A stretch of DNA of 38,409 nucleotides from Puniceicoccaceae bacterium K14 (GCA_022538095.1 JAKYXN010000050.1:1-38409), one strand, 5' to 3'; positions 16,347 to 24,567 are shown, numbered from the stretch's first letter. Translations and numbers: made by a program. The notes: generated from the letters alone by a model not told the origin.

Positions 16347-17555
16347 TTAAAACTTTATATTATCTACCAAGTTATTTGATATACCTTGATCCTGAATATT
16401 CAGAACTGCTTGAGGTTGAAGAACATTGTCAGAAACATGGTTATAGTATGTGTTGCTCGTCAAACGAATAGCCGCGTATTGTGCATTTATAAAATTATTA
16501 TTCGAGATAATGTTATGTCCGCACCCTGAATGCAACATAAAGCCACCAGATAGAGGATAATTATCTGTAACCAAAACATTGTTACTGATTTGTGAATTAG
16601 TCACATCATAGCCAAGAAAATGAAAACCATACAAAGCCGCACTGAGATAGAGCAAATTATCTTTTATAAAACATTGAGACGCCGACTCAAGCTTGACACA
16701 CGCAGCGTTCGATCCTCTAGCATCTACATGGCTGTTCGTTAACGTGATCCAAAAAGCAACATTTCCAGCTGTAGAGGAATCTACTTTAAGACCATATTTT
16801 ACATCAACGATTTCACAATTATCTACTTTAATTCCCTCGTGTTGAAGATTGCCCGAACTGCTAACTTCAAAGTCTAATCCTCGCTCAACAAAGTTAATGC
16901 TACAACCTTGGACAAGGGAATTTATGCAAGAATCAGCAAAATAGATACCTCTCGTATTTGCCTGCGTACGCTTCCAGCCAGATATGATGCAATTTGTAAT
17001 CCTGGTATTCCAAGCATTGCTAACTTTTATCCCTGCGGTAAAGTATCCGGTTCCACTAGCAAAATTGTATCTAGAATCAATATGAACTCTATTGGCAACG
17101 AAGCCAAAATGTTCATGGTTGGAATTCGTTGTTGACGTGTACAACGGATAAGACACATCGATAGCAATTCCACTATTTCCGCTAGATCTGCTCTGGATAG
17201 TGATATCTTCGATAATTAAGTTGTCGTCTATCGAATTAAAATCGAAATCTATAACATTTTGGCTATCTCGTGCTCTGATAATCGAAGCGCTATCACCATC
17301 GCCCTTAATCGTGATATCTTGATTTCCCGATGAGGGTAAAACCAATTTTGTTACTTCATATACACCTTCTGGTATGTAGAGAGTACCTCCTCCTTGAGCA
17401 CAAACTGTATTGATTGCATTTTGAAGGTAAGTCGTATCATTGCCTCCGTTGTCGGATGGATTTGCCCCAAAATCAACGACAGCATCATAAGTCGCTCCAA
17501 AAGAAGAGATTGATAAGCAAATAAGTATACTCGATATGGATAATATTCTTTTCAT
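16347..17555 (-). CDS. Secreted right-handed beta-helix protein (pectate-lyase-3 superfamily)
   Basis: Signal peptide MKRILSISSILICLSISSFG, then the start of a beta-helix of the type found in pectate-lyase-superfamily and phage-tail-like proteins: 'VVDFGANPSDNGGNDTTYLQNAINTVCAQGGGTLYIPEGVYEV' (about 26-68, described here in parts: DFGANPSDN, GGGTLYIPEGVYEV). After that come repeated coils rich in Asn, Ser and Ile ('NTRITNCIISGW', 'NSLVQGCSINFVERGLD', 'NNVLVTDNYPLSGGF', 'NIISNNNFINAQYAAIRL'). It probably binds or cleaves a polysaccharide outside the cell, but no catalytic triad of a known lyase or hydrolase family can be assigned. It is monocistronic with its own terminator. The upstream region (17556-17723) is AT-rich and shared with the divergent transporter gene. 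Confidence 0.8.
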   Translation of the reverse strand: MKRILSISSILICLSISSFGATYDAVVDFGANPSDNGGNDTTYLQNAINTVCAQGGGTLYIPEGVYEVTKLVLPSSGNQDITIKGDGDSASIIRARDSQNVIDFDFNSIDDNLIIEDITIQSRSSGNSGIAIDVSYPLYTSTTNSNHEHFGFVANRVHIDSRYNFASGTGYFTAGIKVSNAWNTRITNCIISGWKRTQANTRGIYFADSCINSLVQGCSINFVERGLDFEVSSSGNLQHEGIKVDNCEIVDVKYGLKVDSSTAGNVAFWITLTNSHVDARGSNAACVKLESASQCFIKDNLLYLSAALYGFHFLGYDVTNSQISNNVLVTDNYPLSGGFMLHSGCGHNIISNNNFINAQYAAIRLTSNTYYNHVSDNVLQPQAVLNIQDQGISNNLVDNIKF

Positions 17556-17723
17556 GGTATTTCATACATTGATGGATTAATTATTAGTGCCTTGAATACT
17601 TAATTAAGTTGAATTAGAGTACCCAAAACTATGTACAATAATACTTATGCAATTTTACCTATTCATCAAGGCGTTGAATGAATTTTTTTGAACTAGATCA
17701 CAGCTTGAATTTTTTCAGATGAA

Positions 17724-18968
17724 ATGCAGCAATACTGCGTGTCCAATAATCCCTATGAATCACCCTGGTGGAAATCTCTCGGCCCTGGCTTCGTTGTTGC
17801 CGCAACCGGTGTCGGTGCGGGAGATCTAATCGCTGCAGCTGTGGCGGGACAGAAATTCGGCCTGGCAGTACTCTGGGTCGTATTATTGGGAGCCCTTTTC
17901 AAAGCTGTTCTAAACGAAGGCGTCTCTCGCTGGCAGCTCGCTACCGGTACCACACTCATTGAAGGGTGGATACAAAGGCTTCCGCGTTGGGTGTCTTGGT
18001 ATTTTCTAGTCTATCTCTGTTTTTGGAGTTTCCTCGTTGCAGCTGCCCTTGTTTCCGCCTGCGGCGTTGCGGCGAATTCTCTGGTGCCTGGATTAAGTGT
18101 GCACACTTGGGCGGTTTTACATTCTCTGCTGGGGGCAATTTTAGTATGGACGGGGCGATATAGCGTTTTCGAATCCTTAATGAAAGTCCTCATCGCTTCG
18201 ATGTTTCTGATCGTGATCGTATGCGCTTTTTGGATGGGGACGCCGTTGTCAGAATTCTTTGCGGGCGTTCTCATTCCAACTATTCCAACAGGGTCCAGCA
18301 AATTGCTTCTTGGGTTAATGGGTGGCGTTGGAGGCAGTGCAACTTTGCTGTGCTACGGATACTGGATACGCGAGAAGGGCTGGAGTGGCCGTGAATTGCA
18401 GCGACGTACTTGGTTTGACCTCGGTTCCGCTTATTGCCTAACCGCCTTATTCGCGATGGCCCTTATCGTCATCGCAGCTGGAGCTCAACCCGGGGACGCA
18501 TCAGGCAAAGCGCTCATCTTGGCACTCTCCGAACGCTTGGGCGATCTTCTGGGTCCTGTTGGCAAAACCGTTTTCTTAATCGGATTTTGGTGTGCCGTTT
18601 TCTCTTCACTCCTCGGCGTGTGGCAAGGCGTGCCCTACTTGTTCTCCGATTATATTTCTCAAATAGGGAGAAAACCAGCCTCCACAGCTCTGAACCGCAC
18701 CCGGAGCTACCGTGGCTTTCTGCTCTATCTCGCGATTCCACCACTTGCCTTACTTTTCTTCCAAAAGCCTCTAGCAATCGTCATTCTCTACGCCGTCGCC
18801 GGGGCTTTCTTCATGCCTTTCCTCGCCTCGATGCTACTCATAATGAACAACCAACGAGACTGGGTGGGTACTATGAAAAACGGCCTTCTAATAAATATCG
18901 CACTCGCCAGCTCGCTAGTCCTTTTCGGCCTTTTGTTCGGCTTCGAATTAGCCAATCGCTTCTTCTGA
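17724..18968 (+). CDS. NRAMP-superfamily transporter with non-canonical binding motifs
   Basis: Inner-membrane protein of about 11 segments with the NRAMP (LeuT-fold) pattern: 'SLGPGFVVAATGVGAGDLIAAAVAGQKFG' in segment 1 (residues 18-46, in parts GPGFVVA and GVGAGDL) and 'EGVSRWQLATGTTLIEGW' after segment 2. In classical Mn2+/Fe2+ carriers segment 1 carries DPGN and segment 6 carries MPH, which together bind the metal. Here these places read GAGDL (31-35) and 'GGVGGSATLLCYGYWIREKG' (200-219), so both motifs are absent. This fits an NRAMP-related group often annotated simply as divalent metal transporter, whose substrate is not established. The ATG at 17724 lacks a clear Shine-Dalgarno sequence. 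It is alone, divergent from the beta-helix gene. Confidence 0.85.
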   Translation: MQQYCVSNNPYESPWWKSLGPGFVVAATGVGAGDLIAAAVAGQKFGLAVLWVVLLGALFKAVLNEGVSRWQLATGTTLIEGWIQRLPRWVSWYFLVYLCFWSFLVAAALVSACGVAANSLVPGLSVHTWAVLHSLLGAILVWTGRYSVFESLMKVLIASMFLIVIVCAFWMGTPLSEFFAGVLIPTIPTGSSKLLLGLMGGVGGSATLLCYGYWIREKGWSGRELQRRTWFDLGSAYCLTALFAMALIVIAAGAQPGDASGKALILALSERLGDLLGPVGKTVFLIGFWCAVFSSLLGVWQGVPYLFSDYISQIGRKPASTALNRTRSYRGFLLYLAIPPLALLFFQKPLAIVILYAVAGAFFMPFLASMLLIMNNQRDWVGTMKNGLLINIALASSLVLFGLLFGFELANRFF

Positions 18969-18992
18969 GTTGAATAACGTCAACGCTATACT

Positions 18993-19169
18993 TTGCCACG
19001 GCGGTCCGGCAATGACGAAGAGTTGGAGAATCTGCAGTCTTTCCTTGAAACTACAGGTCGATATCTTGTCAGGGTCTCCTTGCTGGAGACGCAGGTGTCG
19101 CAAGGCGACAGCAGGTTTAACAAGCCTGTTTGGCACACGCCAACCTGTGTCCTGAAGGGGCCCTGACAA
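18993..19169. other. Hairpin-dense intergenic region, candidate structured RNA or repeat element
   Basis: The 320-bp gap between the transporter and the kinase holds at least four perfect inverted repeats. TTGCC/GGCAA is at 18993-19012. A 9-bp closing pair, TTGTCAGGG (19066-19074) with CCCTGACAA (19161-19169), encloses GTCTCC-TTGCT-GGAGAC (19074-19090), TGTCGC-AAG-GCGACA (19096-19110) and TTGGC-ACAC-GCCAA (19130-19143). The first two inner hairpins are each followed by GCAGG. A multibranched fold on either strand is possible. There is no T-run after it on the plus strand, so it is not a simple terminator. I cannot match it to a known RNA family. Confidence 0.5.
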
Positions 19170-19227
19170 AAAACTGCTATAGTGAATACTCAAACCGCAT
19201 TCGGGTTTTCCTAGAGACCGACTAAAA

Positions 19228-19252
19228 ATGACTCAAATCATGACTACTGGCA
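19228..19252 (+). promoter_or_regulatory. Conserved box upstream of the two-component operon
   Basis: It contains ATGAC-TCAAA then TCATGACTACTGGCA (19238-19252). The same arrangement, with one base more in the middle and one C/T change in the 15-bp part, is at 21440-21465. The ATGAC direct repeat (12-bp period) could bind the NarL-type regulator encoded next to it. It lies 36 bp before the kinase start. Confidence 0.5.
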
Positions 19253-19288
19253 CATGTATTTTTACTCTACATGCGCTAAGGTAGGAAG

Positions 19289-20566
19289 ATGCCAACGCCT
19301 CCTTACGCTCAGCAAAGCGGTTTGCAACACATTCGTGACCTATCAACCGCAACTCAAGAAGCCTCCAACAAATGGGGCTTAGGATTTCTAATAGTCGTGC
19401 TCCTCGGAGTGATTTTCTTTCCATGGGTGTTCAGAAGCGTCGAATCCGTAGCAGTCTCCCATGCACTCCTCTATTATCTCGGCGTCCTCATCATGACTGT
19501 CAGTTGGTTAGCCATTGGCTACTTGTCGAACGCTAAGGGCCTCTATGCAGATACCAATCAGTCGTGGGGAACCTGGCAGGAAATACTTCTCTACTACTTA
19601 GCACTGGTCCCTTCTGCCTACTTCACACTTTTCTGGGGAACAATTACCTTTGGCACTATTGGCTTTAACCAGGTACTCGTATTTATCGTAGCTTCATTCG
19701 CTGTATTCATCGTTCCAATATGGATGCTCGCCATAACGCTGGTCCTTGAATTATTGTTATTTCACTTCGGGCTACAGATATTTCTGGGATACCGGCTGAT
19801 GTCGCCCGGAATTGTACTCGGAATCGGCTCTGGAATGGCCTTTGGCTGCATGATGTTTCTTTTGCTCAAAAAGGAAGGTCTTAGCCGCTTAACCATGCAA
19901 TCGCTCATTCAACAACTCGATCAAGCCAACCAAAAACTGCGTTCTTTCAGCATCGAAATAGAAAATCTTAGCGTCGCCAAGGAACGCATACGAATTGCCC
20001 GCGAAATGCACGACACACTGGGCCATTCGCTTACCGTAGTGAATGTCCAATTAGAAGCTGCCAACGCACTGATTGAAAAAGGCAACCCAAGCCAAGCCCA
20101 AGCCTTTTTGCAGAAAGCAAAAGAAATCAACCGAACAGGTCTTCAAGAGCTGAGGACGACCGTTTCCTCCCTCCGCTCTTCGCCTCTCGAAGGAAAAACC
20201 TTGGACCAAAGCATCAGCGAGCTTGCCAACCACAGCCGCAAACCCGGGCTCGCAATCACTTTTCAAGTGAGCGGCGACTTTTCGAATGTCGAAGAGGCTA
20301 TCACATCGGCTATCTATCGAATCGCTCAAGAAGCCTTGACCAACATAGACAAACACTCTCGAGCGAGTGAAGCCCTAGTCTCCCTAACGCTCGAAGAAGA
20401 TGAGATCTCACTCACCGTCAAAGACAATGGCGTTGGTTGCGATAGCGTAAGCGACGGCTTCGGAATTCTCGGGATCCAAGAACGTATTCAAATTTTAAAC
20501 GGAGAAACTAAGATAAAAACCTCGACTGGAAAAGGCTTTAAGCTTCAAGTGTTGATTCCGCTATGA
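19289..20566 (+). CDS. Sensor histidine kinase, NarL/DesK type (HisKA_3)
   Basis: Membrane sensor kinase. Residues about 30-210 hold about six membrane helices with little periplasmic loop, resembling DesK/LiaS-type sensors that sense membrane or cell-envelope state. A linker coiled coil (about 205-235) leads to the HisKA_3 dimerisation domain, with phosphoacceptor His241 in AREMHDTLGHSL. The ATPase domain follows: N-box 'RIAQEALTNIDKHS', G1 'VKDNGVGCD' and G2 'GFGILGIQERIQ'. AGGAAG directly precedes the ATG and acts as ribosome binding site, although spacing is very short. Its stop overlaps the response-regulator start by four bases (ATGA), so the two are translationally coupled. The signal is not identifiable. 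Confidence 0.93.
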   Translation: MPTPPYAQQSGLQHIRDLSTATQEASNKWGLGFLIVVLLGVIFFPWVFRSVESVAVSHALLYYLGVLIMTVSWLAIGYLSNAKGLYADTNQSWGTWQEILLYYLALVPSAYFTLFWGTITFGTIGFNQVLVFIVASFAVFIVPIWMLAITLVLELLLFHFGLQIFLGYRLMSPGIVLGIGSGMAFGCMMFLLLKKEGLSRLTMQSLIQQLDQANQKLRSFSIEIENLSVAKERIRIAREMHDTLGHSLTVVNVQLEAANALIEKGNPSQAQAFLQKAKEINRTGLQELRTTVSSLRSSPLEGKTLDQSISELANHSRKPGLAITFQVSGDFSNVEEAITSAIYRIAQEALTNIDKHSRASEALVSLTLEEDEISLTVKDNGVGCDSVSDGFGILGIQERIQILNGETKIKTSTGKGFKLQVLIPL

Positions 20567-21219
20567 GCTCTCCAATTCGATTAATTCTAGTCGACGATCA
20601 AAACCTATTTCGAGAGGGCTTACGAACGATTCTTGAAATTGATGACCGCTTCGAAATGGTTGCGGAGGCGAGCAACGGACAACATGCAGTCACACTCGCC
20701 CAAGAGCACAATCCTGACGTGCTTCTCATGGACCTCAATATGCCTGAAATGAATGGTATCGAGGCAACTCAGGCAATTCTACAAGCCCAACCCAACGCAA
20801 AAGTACTGGTTCTTACCACATTTGATGACGATGAACGCGTGTTCGAAGCCCTTCGCGCCGGCGCCTCTGGATACCTGCTCAAGGATACGCCCTCCGAACA
20901 ATTGGCCAACGCCATCCAAACCATCCATCGCGGAGAATCCTACTTGCAACCTTCCGTTGCCAGCAAGGTACTAGCTGAGTTCAATCGACTTTCAAAAACA
21001 ACTCGCCCAAATAGAAATCAGCTCATCGAACCCCTTTCTCTTCGCGAAGAAGAAGTGCTCCTCTTGCTCTCTCAGGGAAAAAACAACAAGGAAATCGCTT
21101 CCAGTCTTTTCCTCGCCACCGGAACTGTAAAAAACCACGTATCCAACATATTGGGAAAAATGGGTGTTGAGGACCGCACTCAAGCCGCGCTGAAAGCCAA
21201 AGAACTCGGTTACATTTAA
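20563..21219 (+). CDS. NarL/FixJ-family response regulator
   Basis: DNA-binding partner of the preceding kinase. The receiver domain (about 5-120) has the acidic pair Asp11-Asp12, phosphoacceptor Asp57 (LLMDLNMP), Thr in LTTFDD and Lys in GYLLKD. A LuxR-type helix-turn-helix (about 155-215) follows: 'LSLREEEVLLLLSQGKNNKEIA' and 'TVKNHVSNILGKMGVEDRTQA'. Length (218 aa) is normal. The start overlaps the kinase stop (ATGA). Likely targets are the similar boxes upstream of its own operon (19228) and of the lipoprotein gene (21440); that link is inferred. A hairpin downstream (21356) may end the transcript. Confidence 0.95.
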   Translation: MSSPIRLILVDDQNLFREGLRTILEIDDRFEMVAEASNGQHAVTLAQEHNPDVLLMDLNMPEMNGIEATQAILQAQPNAKVLVLTTFDDDERVFEALRAGASGYLLKDTPSEQLANAIQTIHRGESYLQPSVASKVLAEFNRLSKTTRPNRNQLIEPLSLREEEVLLLLSQGKNNKEIASSLFLATGTVKNHVSNILGKMGVEDRTQAALKAKELGYI

Positions 21220-21266
21220 CACCAGCTTCGTTTTTTTCGTAAGCTCAACAGGTAGGGCCTGACCGT

Positions 21267-21306
21267 GGTTCGACAACGCTCACCACCCTGAACCTGCCGA
21301 AGGACC
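21267..21306. repeat. REP-like imperfect palindrome
   Basis: GGTTCGACAACGCTCA then CCACCC then TGAACCTGCCGAAGGACC form an imperfect inverted repeat. The 'TTCGRCA...TCA' arms and centre resemble a palindromic repeat that I recall between genes in many bacterial genomes. It lies in the 351-bp gap after the response regulator. Copy number elsewhere cannot be judged from this window. Confidence 0.5.
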
Positions 21307-21350
21307 GAGTCCTCAAGATTAACCTGAGTAGCTGCCATCCCTACAACTTA

Positions 21351-21414
21351 AAGTAAAAGCGGCGTCTCGCCGCTTTAATCAATCACAACAAAGCGACGAG
21401 ACGTAGCTTCTACT
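21351..21414. repeat. Inverted pair of a 25-bp hairpin repeat; first copy may act as terminator
   Basis: The first copy has AAAGCGGCG-TCT-CGCCGCTTT (21356-21376), a perfect 9-bp stem. The second (21390-21414), in inverse orientation, is AAAGCGACGAGACGT followed by AGCTTCTACT. Read in the same direction, both are AGTARAAGC-N2-CGTCTCG-Y-CGCTTT. Each copy can fold alone, or the two can pair with each other. The first copy could end the two-component transcript, though only TTT follows. Confidence 0.55.
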
Positions 21415-21439
21415 CTAAGAACTCGAGACACACAAACTC

Positions 21440-21465
21440 ATGACCTCATTTCATGACTATTGGCA
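21440..21465 (+). promoter_or_regulatory. Conserved box upstream of the TPR lipoprotein gene
   Basis: ATGACCTCAT then TCATGACTATTGGCA (21451-21465). It matches the box at 19228-19252 in all but a few positions. A TAAGATAAT -10-like element follows about 15 bp downstream. It lies 105 bp before the lipoprotein start, so it may be a target of the NarL-type regulator. Confidence 0.45.
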
Positions 21466-21570
21466 GGTCACAATCACATCTAAATAAGATAATCTTTCTG
21501 GGTTCACTGCGAGTGAGGCTCCAATCCCGGCGCATTCATTCTATCTTAAAATTATCAGAAATCTATTATC

Positions 21571-22392
21571 ATGAATCACTCCATAAAAATCTGCATAGGA
21601 ATATTTCTCACCGTTGCTCTCATTACTATCGGGGGCTGCACTCTCTATCGAAGTAGCAAAAACTCAAGCGATTCGACGAAAAGTCAAACAGACGAAATGT
21701 TAGAAGTCGAAAAAACCAAATCTAATCATACCCACCAAGTACACGCAAGCGCCCCTCCAATCATCAATGAGAGAGAAGACGAATTTTCCGTACCCGAAGA
21801 ATCAAGACAGATAAAAGATCAAAACAATAGGTCTACCCGCTTAGACCATTTAGTATCTGCCTTCAACTCCAACGACATGAGCGATGATGAACAGATTGAA
21901 CTCTGGGAGATGGTTCGAAATTCGGATGAATTCCAAAACAAAGTGAACGCTTCAGAACTCAACGTATCCAAAAAACCAACCGATATCGCAGCCAAAATGG
22001 AGCTTTCCGAGCTATACATACTAAAACTACTTAGCCTGCCCGACTCGCCGGAGCGAGGCATCTGGGCCGGTAAAGCCGAAACGCAATGGACCGATGTCCT
22101 ACAAATTGATCCGGATAATTGGGATGCTCGCAAAAACACTGCCTTAACCTTGAGCCAGTATCCCGATTTCTTGAACCGTCAAGACGAGTCAATTAACCAC
22201 TACGAAAAATTAGTGGAAGTACAAAGCCGTATGGAACCTGAAGAAAAATTCCAAGACACCTACCTAGAGCTTACCCGAATGTACTTGAAGAAAGGCAACC
22301 GTATTAGCGCCCAACAAACCATCTTGGAAGGCCTCGCCTTTTTCCCAGACAATTCCCAGCTTTTGCAACAAAGCAGAGCTTTGAGCGAATAA
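21571..22392 (+). CDS. TPR-containing lipoprotein
   Basis: Probable envelope lipoprotein. Residues 1-22 form a signal peptide with lipobox ITIGGC, Cys23 being the lipid-attachment residue. A Ser/Lys/Glu-rich low-complexity spacer (about 28-95) follows, then a helical region with tetratricopeptide-like repeats (about 125-273: 'KMELSELYILKLLSLPDSPERG', 'WTDVLQIDPDNWDARKNTALTLSQYPDF', 'TYLELTRMYLKKGNRISAQQ' in overlapping parts). TPRs mediate protein contacts; the partner is unknown. The gene follows the two-component system and carries the same upstream box, so it may belong to an envelope-stress response. That is an inference. Confidence 0.8.
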   Translation: MNHSIKICIGIFLTVALITIGGCTLYRSSKNSSDSTKSQTDEMLEVEKTKSNHTHQVHASAPPIINEREDEFSVPEESRQIKDQNNRSTRLDHLVSAFNSNDMSDDEQIELWEMVRNSDEFQNKVNASELNVSKKPTDIAAKMELSELYILKLLSLPDSPERGIWAGKAETQWTDVLQIDPDNWDARKNTALTLSQYPDFLNRQDESINHYEKLVEVQSRMEPEEKFQDTYLELTRMYLKKGNRISAQQTILEGLAFFPDNSQLLQQSRALSE

Positions 22393-22406
22393 AGTCAGAT
22401 GTACGC

Positions 22407-22432
22407 GAGCAATATCCTCTGAGGTATTGCTC
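22407..22432 (+). terminator. Hairpin downstream of the lipoprotein gene
   Basis: GAGCAATA (22407-22414) pairs with TATTGCTC (22425-22432), and CCTC/GAGG extend the stem inside. It starts 14 nt after the stop codon. There is no T-run, so intrinsic termination is uncertain; it may protect the mRNA 3' end. Confidence 0.45.
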
Positions 22433-22531
22433 AGATTCTGTTCGTCGAACTCTGCGAACAACGACTAAATCAAATCGACACCGTCAAATGTCTGGCAATG
22501 ATCGTCCTTTGTTCTAGAACACAAAACGATC

Positions 22532-23788
22532 ATGGCCAAGCCAAGTAATACCATTCAGCCACCCGCAATCCCGGATATCCTTCAAAAGGCCCGAGAAGAC
22601 TTTCCTATCCTAAAACGCACCGTCAACGGCAAGCCTCTCGTGTACCTAGACAACGGAGCATCTACACAAAAACCACAGGCTGTAATCGACGTCCTCAATC
22701 GCTATTACTCAAACGAAAACTCCAATATCCACCGAGGCGTCCACCTCCTAAGTGTCGAAGCCACAAGTGCTTATGAAGAGGCTCGCCACACAATTACGGA
22801 CTTCATTGGAGCCAACGACGACTCCGAAATCATCTTCACTCGCGGTACGACCGAGTCGGTAAACTTAGTGGCCCACTCCTTCGTCGAACCGCAAATTCAA
22901 GCCGGTGATGAAATCCTTATCACCCACATGGAGCACCACGCCAACATCGTCCCGTGGCAACTGCTTTGCGAACGAACCGGTGCCATTCTTAAAGTCGCTC
23001 CCATCGACGAAAACGGAGCCCTCGACCTAGAAGCCTTCAAAAATCTTCTGTCTGAGAAGACAAAACTCGCCTCATTCGTACATGTCTCCAATGCAATAGG
23101 TGTCATAAACCCTGTTGCGGAAATGATCGCTGCCGCCAAGGAAAAAGGCGTACCCACGCTCCTCGACGCCGCCCAATCAATCCAACACATGCCGCTCAAC
23201 GTGAAAGAACTCGATTGCGATTTCTTAGCTTTCTCAGGGCACAAAATTTTCGCTCCCACAGGGATCGGGGTTCTCTACGGAAAACGTGCCCTTCTCGATG
23301 AGATGCGTCCCTACCAAGGAGGAGGCGACATGATTTCAACCGTATCCTTCGAAGGTACAACTTTTAAGGAGCCGCCCTCCCGTTTCGAAGCCGGCACACC
23401 CCACATCGCTGGTGCGATCGGGCTCAAAGCTGCCATAGATTACCTCCAATCGATTGGCTTAGAGACCATCGCACGCTACGAAGAAGAGCTCCTCAAGTAT
23501 GCAACTGTCCAACTACGCGCTATCGACGGTCTAAGAATCATCGGAAACCCAGCCAAACGGGCTGGAGCCATTTCATTTGTCATGGAAAACGCCCACTCAC
23601 ACGATGTCGGGACAATCCTCGATACCGAAGGCGTAGCCATTCGTTCAGGCCACCACTGTTGTGAACCGTTAATGAAACGACTCGGAGTATCTGCTACCAC
23701 ACGAGCTTCCTTCTCCTTCTACAACAATCACACAGACGTCGACACACTCGTAAGCGCTCTCAAAAAAGTGAGTATCCTATTCGAATAG
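22532..23788 (+). CDS. sufS: SufS-type cysteine desulfurase
   Basis: PLP enzyme that converts cysteine to alanine and passes sulfur as persulfide to Fe-S cluster assembly. '[25 protein letters not shown]', '[12 protein letters not shown]' and '[12 protein letters not shown]' mark the group II (SufS) type. Schiff-base Lys238 is in [11 protein letters not shown], and the catalytic cysteine is Cys376 in [10 protein letters not shown] (an extra Cys377 follows where many homologues have Ala). Length (418 aa) is usual. The gene is followed after 171 bp by a SufU-like scaffold, which in Gram-positive bacteria is the sulfur acceptor of SufS. The SufBCD complex is not in the window. Confidence 0.95.
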   Translation: MAKPSNTIQPPAIPDILQKAREDFPILKRTVNGKPLVYLDNGASTQKPQAVIDVLNRYYSNENSNIHRGVHLLSVEATSAYEEARHTITDFIGANDDSEIIFTRGTTESVNLVAHSFVEPQIQAGDEILITHMEHHANIVPWQLLCERTGAILKVAPIDENGALDLEAFKNLLSEKTKLASFVHVSNAIGVINPVAEMIAAAKEKGVPTLLDAAQSIQHMPLNVKELDCDFLAFSGHKIFAPTGIGVLYGKRALLDEMRPYQGGGDMISTVSFEGTTFKEPPSRFEAGTPHIAGAIGLKAAIDYLQSIGLETIARYEEELLKYATVQLRAIDGLRIIGNPAKRAGAISFVMENAHSHDVGTILDTEGVAIRSGHHCCEPLMKRLGVSATTRASFSFYNNHTDVDTLVSALKKVSILFE

Positions 23789-23959
23789 ATATTTGCCCAC
23801 AGGTAGCTCAAACCAACACAGATAGAATACATGTGAGATTATTAGATCACGCACACAAAAGGAGTGAAACAGAAGCGAGACAAACTAAGAAAGAAGTTTA
23901 AGTCATTCGCACAACTACACGATCGTTCTCCCATCTGAGCAATCTGTGGGTAAATAGAA

Positions 23960-24391
23960 ATGGACCCCAAGGACTTATATAAGCAAACGCTGCTAAAGCA
24001 CAGCAAATCACCACACAACGAGGGAGAACTCATCGATTCCACCCACCAGGCAAAACTCACCAACTCTCTTTGCGGTGACGAAGTAACCGTGTATTTAAAA
24101 ATCGAATCCAATTCGATCCAGCGTGCAACGTTCACCGCCCAGTGTTGCTCTATCTGTACCGCATCTGCTTCAATGCTTACTCAAAAAGTTCAAGGTCTCC
24201 CAACTGAAGAAGCCCATTATTTTGCTCAAAAAATAACGACACAACTACAAGACAAAGACAAACCGCTTGTACTCTCAGCAGACGACGAGCTCCAGTCCCT
24301 CGAGGGCGTCAAACAATTCAAAAGCCGTATCCGCTGTGCCACTCTCCCCTGGGAAGCGATGCTCGCTTCCCTCGCATCGAGTAGTGAATAG
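23960..24391 (+). CDS. sufU: SufU-type iron-sulfur assembly / sulfur-transfer protein
   Basis: Partner of SufS, accepting persulfide sulfur through a zinc-bound cysteine site. The three conserved cysteines and the aspartate are present: Cys38 and Asp40 (NSLCGDEV), Cys63 (QCCSICTASASM) and Cys126 (RIRCATLPWEAM). The distance of 63 residues between the second and third cysteines fits SufU, which has an insert there, rather than IscU (about 43). The Gly before the second Cys is replaced by Cys62, giving an unusual C-C-S-I-C cluster. Length is 143 aa. Its position after sufS supports pairing, although a 171-bp gap means a separate promoter is possible. Confidence 0.88.
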   Translation: MDPKDLYKQTLLKHSKSPHNEGELIDSTHQAKLTNSLCGDEVTVYLKIESNSIQRATFTAQCCSICTASASMLTQKVQGLPTEEAHYFAQKITTQLQDKDKPLVLSADDELQSLEGVKQFKSRIRCATLPWEAMLASLASSSE

Positions 24392-24562
24392 TGAGTGCTA
24401 AGTAGTGAGTAGTTGAAACGAAACCACGAAAAATTATGAATAGAGAAAATAATATTACTACTCATACCACACAGACTATTTGTCCCTGATTTCTGCCATC
24501 ATAATTCCAACAGAAGTTCAAATACTTCACCACTCACACTTCCCGACTCAATACTCACTATT
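24387..24562. repeat. Inverted short repeats flanking the gap before the ABC-F gene
   Basis: AATAGTGAGT (24387-24396, overlapping the sufU stop) is the exact reverse complement of ACTCACTATT (24553-24562). Nearby are further TAGTGAGTAG-like units (24401-24412). Purpose is unknown; it looks like low-complexity intergenic repeat material. Confidence 0.35.
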
Positions 24563-24567
24563 TCCGC

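Noticed and set aside
17627-17650. TATGTACAATAAT, similar to the TATG-N5-CATA operator
   Set aside because: The second half-site is TAAT rather than CATA, so symmetry is lost; the site was not counted.
18434-18973. A 179-codon frame on the plus strand inside the NRAMP-like gene
   Set aside because: It is a frame shadow of the transporter gene with Arg/Ser-rich composition and no domain.
19066-19169. Reading the 9-bp stem at the end of the transporter-kinase gap as a terminator
   Set aside because: The stem arms are 86 bp apart, the downstream flank is A-rich and not T-rich on the plus strand, and several hairpins lie between.
18948-19193. An 81-codon open frame on the minus strand between the transporter and the kinase genes
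   Set aside because: It is made largely of inverted repeats (18993-19169) and has no recognisable domain, so it is more likely a chance frame through a repeat or RNA element.
22897-23259. A 120-codon minus-strand frame inside sufS
   Set aside because: It is antisense to a conserved enzyme and is explained by codon bias.
24381-24415. TAGTGAGTAG-like units as a CRISPR-like or tandem array
   Set aside because: The units are short, irregular and without spacers; only low-complexity sequence is supported.
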